Source: Dokdonia sp. (GTDB lineage: Bacteria; Bacteroidota; Bacteroidia; Flavobacteriales; Flavobacteriaceae). Taken from it: 64,000 nt of DNA. Below, in pieces: positions 27,534-35,106 of this stretch. How positions within the stretch are numbered: the stretch's first letter is position 1; each line of letters begins with the position of its first letter. The stretch lies in the NCBI GenBank assembly GCA_020630915.1, contig JAHDIF010000004.1, positions 282,121 through 346,120 of the forward strand. Reading direction: 5' to 3'. The translations under genes and the position numbers were made by a program. The notes beneath the pieces were generated by a model. That model saw only the letters and a program-made list of their open reading frames with translations. It made no database searches and had not been told where the DNA came from.

Positions 27534-27645
27534 CGTCACCCTGAACTTGTTTCAGGGTCACACATATAGCTCTTTATGCATTATTCCATATTGAACTTCG
27601 CCACTCACTGTTATGAGACCCAGAAATACATTCAGGGCGACGACA
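27534..27645. repeat. BIME-like double-hairpin repeat, copy 1
   Basis: The left hairpin CGTCACCCTGAAC...TTCAGGGTC and a degenerate right arm (GAGACCCAGAAAT...TTCAGGGCGACG) lie between convergent genes. The same left hairpin recurs at 59724 and, altered, at 59965. Confidence 0.7.
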
Positions 27646-27665
27646 GCATAGATACGATTTTCTGC

Positions 27666-27686
27666 TTTTTCGCTTTAAGCGAAAAA
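27666..27686. terminator. Bidirectional terminator between convergent genes
   Basis: TTTTTCGCTT, one T, then AAGCGAAAAA: a 10-bp inverted repeat with A and T tracts at its ends, placed between the nitronate monooxygenase stop and the stop of the facing gene. Confidence 0.6.
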
Positions 27687-27696
27687 ACTATAGTAC

Positions 27697-29367
27697 TTAC
27701 TGCAGGGAATCCTTAACAATAGTAGCAGGTATCTCTATAGCTGAATCTACCGCCATGCTATCAATTTTAACCGAAGGAATATAAAAATCCTTATCAGGTC
27801 TTGCAGGCCAAATATCGCTGTCTTGAAGGCCTTCTGAGGCTTTCCAAGTTTCTCCCAACTGATCAATAATCGTATTTTCCCATTGTGACGGACGTTTTGC
27901 ATCTATCCATATCACATCTCTATACTCGGTGTCTATGAGTGCTAGATCTGGTGTTGCAGCACCATCAAACTTGTCACTATCGTCACGTTTTGCAGCAATG
28001 GTTCCAAGTACAAAGAGGCGTTTTTTACCTGCTATATTTTTAATAAAAGGTCTAAACTCGACGGGTTTATTTACATTCCAATCATATTCTTTGCGTGATT
28101 CAATCACTTTAAGCGGCATGGCAGATACTCCTGCGAGACCTTCTTTTTTTGCAGCATGATTATAGTAATATAACTTATCGGTACCGTCTGCAGGAATCAT
28201 CACACTAAAGGAGAGACTGGTGCGCTCTTCTCCTATAGGTTCTAAGCCAAACCAATGATACAAACCGTCATATGCAGACGTTTGCATACCGCTAAAATCA
28301 AAATCAGTTACAAAAGGTTGTTGGTTTTGATCATCTTCCAAGTTTGGAATTTTTACCGCGGTCTCCTTATTCCACGGAAGTGGGTCTGTAAAGCCTCCTA
28401 AAAACTGTAAAGACTGGGCTTGTAATCGTGAGACTTTTTCTGACAGTGTGTTTTGCCTTGTTAAAAAGGGATGATTCTGTGTCTCTTCTTGAGGAATATA
28501 AGTTCCTTTTCCAATAAGTACACGCTCTATATAGTCTGATGCATCGTGTTCTCCGGGTTCAATAACCATCACACCGCCATAAGTAGGATACGGAAAGAAA
28601 AAGCCTTTCCATTTTATGAGACTTACCACTTGCACCCATTTACCGGTATCATCTTTCATATAGAAAACATCACTGGGCTCGGTCGTAAATAACTGAAAAA
28701 TATTGAAACGTTGCACGACTGCATTGTAGGTATTACGACTAAAAGCTAATGACTCGCCTATTGAGAAAGTGACAGGCACTCTGTTATCTCCAGAAAATCT
28801 AGGAAAAGGAGTTGTACTGGCTACGGTAAATAATTCTTCAGTATTGTCATTCATGCGCTGCCAGGTATATTCTTCGGCGGGTTGTACGGCCATCGTCCAC
28901 TGGTTTACCGTATCTATACGCACGAGTTGTGGCAAGGAAACCTCTTGTGTTTCTCCCACAGATTCATAAGCCATTGTTAGAATGTTATTGAAGGGCTGGA
29001 TGCGTTCATTTCGCGTAAGCGGTAGCTCATTAATTTCCTCAAGATCAAGGTGTTTAAACACATTGTAACTCTGCATAAAGGGATACAACTGCTGATTCCA
29101 TCCTAAAAACCAGCCCAAACCTAGGAACAAAAGCGTTCCTACAAAGAGGAGTACGCGCTTACCAGTACTTGCTGTTTTTCTAAATTTTAAAAAGACAATC
29201 GTCACGACTCCTATAACTACTAGAAGTACAAATATGTATTTGCGTAAAAAAAGAAGTGCGGGTTGGTAATCATCTCTTAGAAAAAACAATGCAGCTAGTA
29301 AAACCAAGCCCAATAGTATGGTAATGAATTTCTGCTTTCTTCCTTTATTCCAGTATCTTTTTATCAT
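27697..29367 (-). CDS. Large membrane-anchored protein of unknown function
   Basis: A 556-residue protein. Three hydrophobic helices at about residues 14-30, 40-58 and 70-90 anchor a long soluble region of about 450 residues, probably periplasmic. It has recurring FPYPTYGG- and FxPFIKN-like segments, but no catalytic signature I know. It is the last gene of the minus-strand cluster that starts at 36.5 kb, separated from the next upstream gene by 87 bp holding half a BIME-like repeat. Function unknown. Confidence 0.6.
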   Translation of the reverse strand: MIKRYWNKGRKQKFITILLGLVLLAALFFLRDDYQPALLFLRKYIFVLLVVIGVVTIVFLKFRKTASTGKRVLLFVGTLLFLGLGWFLGWNQQLYPFMQSYNVFKHLDLEEINELPLTRNERIQPFNNILTMAYESVGETQEVSLPQLVRIDTVNQWTMAVQPAEEYTWQRMNDNTEELFTVASTTPFPRFSGDNRVPVTFSIGESLAFSRNTYNAVVQRFNIFQLFTTEPSDVFYMKDDTGKWVQVVSLIKWKGFFFPYPTYGGVMVIEPGEHDASDYIERVLIGKGTYIPQEETQNHPFLTRQNTLSEKVSRLQAQSLQFLGGFTDPLPWNKETAVKIPNLEDDQNQQPFVTDFDFSGMQTSAYDGLYHWFGLEPIGEERTSLSFSVMIPADGTDKLYYYNHAAKKEGLAGVSAMPLKVIESRKEYDWNVNKPVEFRPFIKNIAGKKRLFVLGTIAAKRDDSDKFDGAATPDLALIDTEYRDVIWIDAKRPSQWENTIIDQLGETWKASEGLQDSDIWPARPDKDFYIPSVKIDSMAVDSAIEIPATIVKDSLQ

Positions 29368-29417
29368 AATGAATTATTTTAATGTACCCTCACTATAAAT
29401 CGCGTTACTCTTTGAGT

Positions 29418-29446
29418 GAGATGCTGAAACAAGTTCAGCATGACGA
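29418..29446. repeat. BIME-like repeat, right-hand hairpin only
   Basis: GAGATGCTGAAAC...GTTCAGCATGACGA, the right half of the element seen complete at 59724-59806, in the gap between two minus-strand genes. Confidence 0.7.
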
Positions 29447-29454
29447 GTCGTTAA

Positions 29455-29979
29455 CTACTTAATAATCCCTTTATCCTTAAAGCGCTCGCGAGCACTTTTT
29501 TTAGGCGGTTTTGCTGCTTTGGGTTGTTCTTTTTGGGTTTCTGGTTCTGTAGGTGTTTCTTTTGTATCAGTAAGATCTTCTACAAAGTCTTTACCCTTCT
29601 CAAAAGTCTCTTTTGCCTGTTTCATAACATTCTCTGTAGACAAGGTTTCTGATGTTTTGACAAAGAGTTTTGTGAGGTACGCGCCTATTAATGTTCCTAC
29701 CACCGCAGAGGCAAAATATTGCACATAAACAATGTTTACCGGAGTAAAGAACCAGAGAACGCCAGTAACAATAATATATCCCACTACAATCCAAATGAGC
29801 TTCATAATAAAAGGCTGCTTATTTAAAAACCCTTTTTTATTATCGGGTTTCATTTGCAGTTCTTTGCTGTTAAAGATCTTATTAAAAAATCTATAAAAGC
29901 TATTGTTTTTGGACTCTCGATACGAAAACAGTGCTCCTATAAGTATAGATAAAACGAAAATGATTATTTCTAGGGTCAT
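29455..29979 (-). CDS. Membrane protein with charged cytoplasmic tail, unknown
   Basis: A 174-residue protein with one N-terminal helix (residues 2-20), two central helices (about 55-77 and 82-104), then a charged tail rich in K, E, P and T ending SARERFKDKGIIK. The tail contains TEPETQKEQPKAAKPP, a flexible linker-like segment. No family recognised. It lies in the cluster with the AAA+ gene and is separated from the upstream genes by the four-helix-bundle cassette. Confidence 0.6.
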   Translation of the reverse strand: MTLEIIIFVLSILIGALFSYRESKNNSFYRFFNKIFNSKELQMKPDNKKGFLNKQPFIMKLIWIVVGYIIVTGVLWFFTPVNIVYVQYFASAVVGTLIGAYLTKLFVKTSETLSTENVMKQAKETFEKGKDFVEDLTDTKETPTEPETQKEQPKAAKPPKKSARERFKDKGIIK

Positions 29980-29983
29980 AATT

Positions 29984-30032
29984 TTAGGTATTAGGTAATT
30001 GGGATTAGGAATGAGGCATTGGGTATTAGGGT
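29984..30032 (-). repeat. Heptamer array, 3' side of four-helix-bundle gene 1
   Basis: Seven consecutive 7-bp units related to TTAGGTA (TTAGGTA, TTAGGTA, ATTGGGA, TTAGGAA, TGAGGCA, TTGGGTA, TTAGGGT). The stop codon of the gene lies within the last unit. Confidence 0.75.
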
Positions 30033-30412
30033 TTTTGTCTTTGTTGGATTTTATTTCTTAATGAAGAGAGCATTTTAGTTAATTCAGAAATATATTTTCT
30101 ATTCTCTTCATTTTCTGATGAAGTTATATAATTTCTTCTTTCTGCGTTTGTACTGCACGATACACATTCATTAGCACTATAGATTGCGTAATTAATATGT
30201 TTAACAAATTGTGCGTCAGACCCAGGATAACCTTCTGCTAAATTAAGTGCTATGGAATCAGCTGCTCTTGTAAATTGAGATGATAAAGCAAAGCGTTCTT
30301 CTGCGGGAAACTTTTTAATAAGAGCGAAAACCACTTCACCAAAGTCCATAGCCTTTTGATAGACTTTAAGGTCTTCAAACTTAAAATGATATATACTCTG
30401 CTTATTTTCCAT
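30026..30412 (-). CDS. Four-helix-bundle protein (S23 / 23S rRNA-intervening-sequence family)
   Basis: A 128-residue all-helical protein. FEDLKVYQKAMDFGEVVFALIKKFP (residues 12-36), ALSSQFTRAADSIALNLAEG (42-61) and the long C-terminal helix ISELTKMLSSLRNKI match the PF05635 S23 family, which is structurally related to the Avd accessory protein of diversity-generating retroelements. It interrupts the AAA+/DUF6638-like cluster. It is bounded by 7-bp repeat units on one side and inverted relatives (ATAGGGA, TTAGAAT on the minus strand) at 30413-30428 on the other. No rRNA gene is nearby. Confidence 0.85.
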   Translation of the reverse strand: MENKQSIYHFKFEDLKVYQKAMDFGEVVFALIKKFPAEERFALSSQFTRAADSIALNLAEGYPGSDAQFVKHINYAIYSANECVSCSTNAERRNYITSSENEENRKYISELTKMLSSLRNKIQQRQKP

Positions 30413-30428
30413 ATATTCTAATCCCTAT
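30413..30428 (+). repeat. Short inverted heptamer units, 5' side of four-helix-bundle gene 1
   Basis: ATTCTAATCCCTAT reads ATAGGGATTAGAAT on the minus strand, about two units of the same TTAGGTA-like family in the opposite orientation to 29984-30032. Confidence 0.5.
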
Positions 30429-31656
30429 TTTTCAAAATAAGTTCAATTACCCACTCTTGATAATCTGGCTTCCAAGTTTTAAAAGAAGTATAAAAGGTAG
30501 CTTTATCATACCAATAGAGGTGTAGCGGATCTTTAGGAACAATTTTAGATAACAACTTCCACACAAGTTCCTGATGCTCTACTTCCAGATTTTTGTGAGG
30601 TTCTAGAAGTGCCTGTGTATATTGGAGGTCTACCACATCTTCCATATTTAAGTCGCGTTCTATAATCTTACGTTGGTTATAAAGCTCTACACTCATTACT
30701 TTTTTTCGAGTTTCTGGATCTAGAGTGTTGAGGTATTTTTTAAAAAGTAGATGACTTTCGAGTATTTCGGTAAGTGGGTGTTCTGTTTGCCCTAGGTGTT
30801 CTACAAAAATGTGCTTTTTAATACGCTCATACCTTTTAGTTTTTGCGGCTTTTTTAATATCAAACTGGGCGATACCTTGGCTCACAAGATTTACGGTAAG
30901 TTCATGGTGAGAAATATGGAAGAGATTCACATCTACAGAACTATTTTCTGTTGCTTTCGCAAAAATTTCTTTGTCTTCAAAAACGATGATATCTGTAGTG
31001 AAGTCACGTAATACAAAGATGCCTCCAAAAGCTTTGGTATAAAATGAACTTATAGGAAGTTCCAGAGGCGGAAGTTTTAATTTACGATTACGAAGGTCTC
31101 CGTACGCTTTCGCGGAAGCTAAAATCTCCTTATGAATAGTTCTATTAATAAAATTATTGTCTGTTTTGAACTTGCTAATAAGGGATAGTTGTTCTTCCTG
31201 TTTTACATCAATGTCATTGAGCAGATTAAAGTAAACCGAAATCTTAGTGTACCGCAATAAATCAAAGGGATCATAGTAGGCATCGATCTCTTGATCTAGA
31301 TGCACTACAATCGCACTGTCTTTTGTAATATCTCTTATTTGAAATGGATAGGCTGCAAAAATTGCTATCATTATATCCCTATCAAAACTGTGAAAAGGCA
31401 TATGCACTGGTTTACCTTCTTGCTCTGGTGAGAGGATAATAGCATTAGGATTTGCTTCTCCAATGTTGAGGTAAAAATTGTCGTTTTTTTCTAAAGCAAT
31501 TTCTGGGCTCCACCCCATTCCATCTATAGTAAAACGGTCTAGGGAAGTAGGCTGCAATCCTAGCATCGCTAGGCACTCATTATACCTGCCCACGATAGAT
31601 CCAGAGACCTGAACTAGGGCTCCTCCATATAATCCGGCTGCTTTTAGTTTTTCCAA
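30418..31656 (-). CDS. Soluble protein of unknown function, DUF6638-like
   Basis: A 412-residue protein with no signal peptide or membrane helix. It starts MEKLKAAGLYGGALVQVSGSIVGRYNECLAMLG. I associate it with the Bacteroidota family DUF6638, without certainty. Its GC content is similar to its neighbours. It sits 183 bp downstream of the AAA+ gene. Two degenerate palindromes (30953 and 31106) lie inside and are read as FAKA and ASAKA. The stop is only 5 bp from the four-helix-bundle start, inside its repeat boundary, so the cassette may have inserted right after this gene. Confidence 0.6.
   Translation of the reverse strand: MEKLKAAGLYGGALVQVSGSIVGRYNECLAMLGLQPTSLDRFTIDGMGWSPEIALEKNDNFYLNIGEANPNAIILSPEQEGKPVHMPFHSFDRDIMIAIFAAYPFQIRDITKDSAIVVHLDQEIDAYYDPFDLLRYTKISVYFNLLNDIDVKQEEQLSLISKFKTDNNFINRTIHKEILASAKAYGDLRNRKLKLPPLELPISSFYTKAFGGIFVLRDFTTDIIVFEDKEIFAKATENSSVDVNLFHISHHELTVNLVSQGIAQFDIKKAAKTKRYERIKKHIFVEHLGQTEHPLTEILESHLLFKKYLNTLDPETRKKVMSVELYNQRKIIERDLNMEDVVDLQYTQALLEPHKNLEVEHQELVWKLLSKIVPKDPLHLYWYDKATFYTSFKTWKPDYQEWVIELILKNRD
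31106..31119. repeat. Near copy of the palindrome in DUF6638-like gene
   Basis: GCTTTCGCGGAAGC, one mismatch; read ASAKA on the minus strand. A more degenerate GCTTTCGC copy lies at 30953. Confidence 0.65.
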
Positions 31657-31753
31657 TTCAGTATATCAGTATTTTAGTAGGTTGGTACTTTATATTTCGT
31701 TATTCCTGCTTTGATATTTCTTATTTTTCGGTTGGGTAATCTCGATACATTTT

Positions 31754-31787
31754 CGCTCCTGTCTGCCGACAGGCAAGTTCGCGAAAA
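31754..31787 (-). repeat. Stem-loop variant of the palindrome element
   Basis: On the minus strand it reads TTTTCGCGAACTTGCCTG, then TCGGCAGACAGGAGCG: half of the 14-bp core joined to a CCTGC/GCAGG hairpin. It matches the intergenic copy at 48109-48142, with a few differences. Confidence 0.65.
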
Positions 31788-31839
31788 CACTCGATCACCA
31801 AGATCGGCTCTACAATCGTTAATCATCAATCTCCAATCT

Positions 31840-33795
31840 CTACCCTTCAAACCGCTTTCTCGCCTCTAGCTGCACTTCCATATCTGCCACGCGACGTTCT
31901 ACCTTGCGTTTAAAATCTGTATCTGCTATTGTTGCAACATTATCAAGGTAGCGCACCACTTCCTGACGACGAATATCTGAAAAGTTCAAACCTTTCATAT
32001 TTCCTTTCATTAACTCTTGTAGCATACTATACTTTGTGTCGTACTCTTGTTTGAAATAGATTTCTGGATTCTCAAACCAGTCTTCTGGTAGATCAAAATC
32101 TGTTAATCGCAATGACACGGCACTCTGTATATTCCTAATATCTCTAGAAGAGAAAAACGGAAATATCTTCTGTATGCTTTTGTACAATTCACCATAAAAA
32201 AGGTGCTCCGTATCTTTATGTTTTGCAGCTACTTGTTCGTAAATCTCCAGCACTCTTGCTTCTGTAGGCTTTTCAGATTGCTGCAGGATTTCTCCTAAGT
32301 TTTTAGCAAGTCCTTGCTCACTTAAGTAGCTATAGTCTTTGGGGTCGCTCATATTTACAAAACCAGGCATTGTTTTGTCTATTTTGTTCCACCAGAGGTA
32401 GTCTTGATCTACAAAATCTGGAATCGTACGTGCTCCATCTATTTTAAAACGTCCTTGCACACGCGAGATCACGGCCTTGTCTAACATTTCTGGCAGATTG
32501 GTAAATAACCCGACAGAACTGTTTCCATAATTTACAGCGTAGGCTCCTTCTGTATATCGTAAAAAGACCCCTATTACCTCCTTTACACCGGCAGATACTC
32601 CTTGAGCAGTTCGCTCTTGTAGGTTGTTTTCGGCGTCGTCTATAGGCGCAAAAATAAGCTTGGTAGGATCCTGCAAGGGTTTCATCCATTGTACCATTTT
32701 TTCTGCAGACCCTCCTTGAAATGTTGAGATCAAAGTATCTGGCATAGGGTGAAACAAAAACGGGATATCCAGCTGCTCACAGTGTTTTGCCAGGCGTGTA
32801 GCGATGGCTGCAATAAGCATACTTTTTCCTGTACCAGGAATACCATATCCCATAAATACAGGCATAAAACCTCCCAATTCTTGAAAGGGATTCTTCTTAG
32901 CTGTAAAGTCATAACTGAGCATACGTTCTGTAAGCCTTCGAGCAAAGTGTTTTGCATCTCGGTTTCCTACGATTTGCTCAAACTCGATCTTATTAAACTC
33001 CACACTTTTTGCAGTACCCTCAAATGTATTGTCCCATCCCGAAACAGCAAACTCACTATCTTCTAGTTTGTAGGTGCGATCTGTAATCGTATCTGTATAC
33101 TCTAGGGAATTATGACGCAGTTGGATCTCCGCAATTATTGCCTCAAAATAGATCACTGTAAAGTCTATGACATCTTTATCTGTTGTAATAATTTCTGGAT
33201 GAGCGAGATACTTATCATAATAGAAAAGCATACAAGAAATCCCTTTTATGGGAGATACAAAAGATAGCTCAGGAACTCCAGCAAATTTGTTTTTTATAAC
33301 ACTTAGGTCATCAGAAGCTTTGGGTTTGAGCTCGAACAAAATCCGATAGGCAATACCATGCAGCATAAAAGCAGTACCTGTATGCGTTTTTGAATCGTAT
33401 TCTCTTATTTGAGTAGGATCTAGTGCAGATTTTCTTTCGCGCAAGCTAGACAAACCAGAAGCATCTCCATAACTGTCTTTAAGCCATATTCCTATAGTTA
33501 GTGCCTCTTGTAAGGCGTACAATGCTTCATTAAGATGCAAAGGTATTGCTACAGAGTCTGGAAGCAGTCGCTTTTTGAGTGCTAAAATAGTTTTTGAAAC
33601 AGAGGTTACACTGGTGGCACTTTTTCCAGACGCCTTGGATAGATAGAGCAAGATGGACTCATCTTTTTGATTTTTATCTCTGCTTTTTGCCTTAAAACCC
33701 TGTTCCCACTGGACGCCCTTTAAATACGATGTAGCTTCTTCTCGAATGCTGCGTAACTCTGCGTGTTTTATAGGAAAAGTACTGTTATGCTCCAT
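31840..33795 (-). CDS. AAA+ ATPase of unknown function
   Basis: A 651-residue protein. Residues 1-300 are helical and unfamiliar. The AAA core has Walker A GIPGTGKS at 318-325 and a Walker B region KLIFAPIDDAENN at about 379-391, where the usual DE is DD. NSSVGLFTNLPEMLDKAVISRVQGRF at about 425-450 gives a sensor-1/arginine-finger-like region. The C-terminal 200 residues are helical. It probably remodels a protein complex; the coiled-coil and unknown proteins next door are candidate partners. Its start codon abuts a 7-bp tandem repeat, which may affect translation. Confidence 0.8.
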   Translation of the reverse strand: MEHNSTFPIKHAELRSIREEATSYLKGVQWEQGFKAKSRDKNQKDESILLYLSKASGKSATSVTSVSKTILALKKRLLPDSVAIPLHLNEALYALQEALTIGIWLKDSYGDASGLSSLRERKSALDPTQIREYDSKTHTGTAFMLHGIAYRILFELKPKASDDLSVIKNKFAGVPELSFVSPIKGISCMLFYYDKYLAHPEIITTDKDVIDFTVIYFEAIIAEIQLRHNSLEYTDTITDRTYKLEDSEFAVSGWDNTFEGTAKSVEFNKIEFEQIVGNRDAKHFARRLTERMLSYDFTAKKNPFQELGGFMPVFMGYGIPGTGKSMLIAAIATRLAKHCEQLDIPFLFHPMPDTLISTFQGGSAEKMVQWMKPLQDPTKLIFAPIDDAENNLQERTAQGVSAGVKEVIGVFLRYTEGAYAVNYGNSSVGLFTNLPEMLDKAVISRVQGRFKIDGARTIPDFVDQDYLWWNKIDKTMPGFVNMSDPKDYSYLSEQGLAKNLGEILQQSEKPTEARVLEIYEQVAAKHKDTEHLFYGELYKSIQKIFPFFSSRDIRNIQSAVSLRLTDFDLPEDWFENPEIYFKQEYDTKYSMLQELMKGNMKGLNFSDIRRQEVVRYLDNVATIADTDFKRKVERRVADMEVQLEARKRFEG

Positions 33796-33840
33796 ATTAG
33801 GTATTAGGTATTAGGTATTAGGTATTAGGTATTAGGTATT
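33795..33840 (-). repeat. Heptamer tandem array TATTAGG x6.6 abutting the AAA+ start codon
   Basis: Six perfect TATTAGG units plus TATT. The first base of the array is also the first base of the minus-strand ATG, so the whole ribosome-binding region of the AAA+ gene is made of CCTAATA units. Confidence 0.9.
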
Positions 33841-33860
33841 TGTTTATTTGTTGTTTTTAT

Positions 33861-33874
33861 GCTTTCGCGAAAGC
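33861..33874. repeat. 14-bp palindrome GCTTTCGCGAAAGC (intergenic)
   Basis: The only perfect intergenic copy in the window, in the leader region of the AAA+ gene; flanking TA/TA extends the symmetry (TATGC...GCATA). Confidence 0.9.
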
Positions 33875-33913
33875 ATACATCTGTGAGTAAAGCGCTATCT
33901 GTCAAACGAAATA

Positions 33914-34966
33914 TCATAGTTCTAAAGCAGGTATTTCTATAGGCTGTTTTGTAAGGGCATTAATTTTTTCAGGCACGGTATCATAGAGCACTTGCATCAC
34001 GCGATGCGGGCAAAGTAGGTAGCGCTGCGTTTTTTTGGCTTCCCAAAGTTGCAATTGCTGCTTGTTGAAAATAGAGCCTTCTGATATGGTACCTGTAGAA
34101 ATGCACTCATCTATGCGTAATGACATTGCATATGAGCCGAGACCTAAACTTTTTGATACGATACTTTGCAGTAGGGTATGTGTGATTTCTAGTTCATCTT
34201 TTGCAAAAACATTGTGTAAAGGTCCTACATCTAGAATACGCAGGCGATACGGAAAGATATCTTCCAGTTTTTTGTCTATGGCATACGCCATCATATCTGC
34301 CGGCATATTGCGATCTGCTACAATGCGTAGGGCTTCATACAAGGCTTCTCTGTGATCTTCAAGGGTGCCTTTTCTTATATTGAAATACATAAAACAGAGA
34401 AAAGGCCTATTAGAAGTAACGTCATAAAAGGACCAACTTACGAGGTAAGGTGCTCTAGTATCATTCTCAATTTTTATAATCTTACCCTGTACAAAGCGCT
34501 TGTAAATGTATTTCTCATCTACCGTATTGTAATAGATTACAGAGGATGCTTGCGTTAACTTTCTTTCTGATATGGGTTCTTTATGTCGCAATAAAGAATC
34601 AAGGAATTCATTTTTAAGGGTGTCTAGCGCTGGTAGTTTACTCATATGCTCATTCTTGAGAGCTAGATCGTTTATGAGATATCTAAATTCCATATAACTA
34701 GGGAAACCCGACTCCGTGAGGTCTATTTTCATTTTCTCCTCTTCGTCAAAAAGGTATTTTATCCTAAAAGCTTCTAGGGAATAGGTTAATAGCTCACCAT
34801 ACTGCTCGATAAATGAAATCTCCAGAGGATTGCAGATATCATTTTGGGCAATAGCAGCAACCAGCTCTTTAAAAGCGTGTTGTACTATTTTAAAATAAAC
34901 GGCATATTGTTCTTTGTTTTCAAGAACAGCGCTGTCTAAAGGAGTGGTGATTTGGTTTATGGGCAT
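33914..34966 (-). CDS. Soluble protein of unknown function in AAA+ cluster
   Basis: A 350-residue protein without signal peptide or membrane helix. There is a helical N-terminal half (residues 15-135), then a mixed region with YLVSWSFYDVTSNRPFLCFMYFNIRKG and LRILDVGPLHNVFAKDE. I recognise no family. It is transcribed with the AAA+ gene (118-bp gap with the heptamer array) and the upstream coiled-coil gene (140-bp gap). Conserved neighbourhood would suggest a shared complex, but this is inference. Confidence 0.6.
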   Translation of the reverse strand: MPINQITTPLDSAVLENKEQYAVYFKIVQHAFKELVAAIAQNDICNPLEISFIEQYGELLTYSLEAFRIKYLFDEEEKMKIDLTESGFPSYMEFRYLINDLALKNEHMSKLPALDTLKNEFLDSLLRHKEPISERKLTQASSVIYYNTVDEKYIYKRFVQGKIIKIENDTRAPYLVSWSFYDVTSNRPFLCFMYFNIRKGTLEDHREALYEALRIVADRNMPADMMAYAIDKKLEDIFPYRLRILDVGPLHNVFAKDELEITHTLLQSIVSKSLGLGSYAMSLRIDECISTGTISEGSIFNKQQLQLWEAKKTQRYLLCPHRVMQVLYDTVPEKINALTKQPIEIPALEL

Positions 34967-35106
34967 TTAGTTAGATATACATTGATAATTATATAATATG
35001 TAAATGGCACTTACATATCACTTTTTAAGTTGTGAAACCCCAAATTAATACGCGTTTAGGCACTACTAATTCGGGATTTTATATACTGCTAAAATAAAGA
35101 CGTATT

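Noticed and set aside
33795..33840. CRISPR-like array
   Set aside because: The units are 7 bp with no spacers; no cas genes are in the window.
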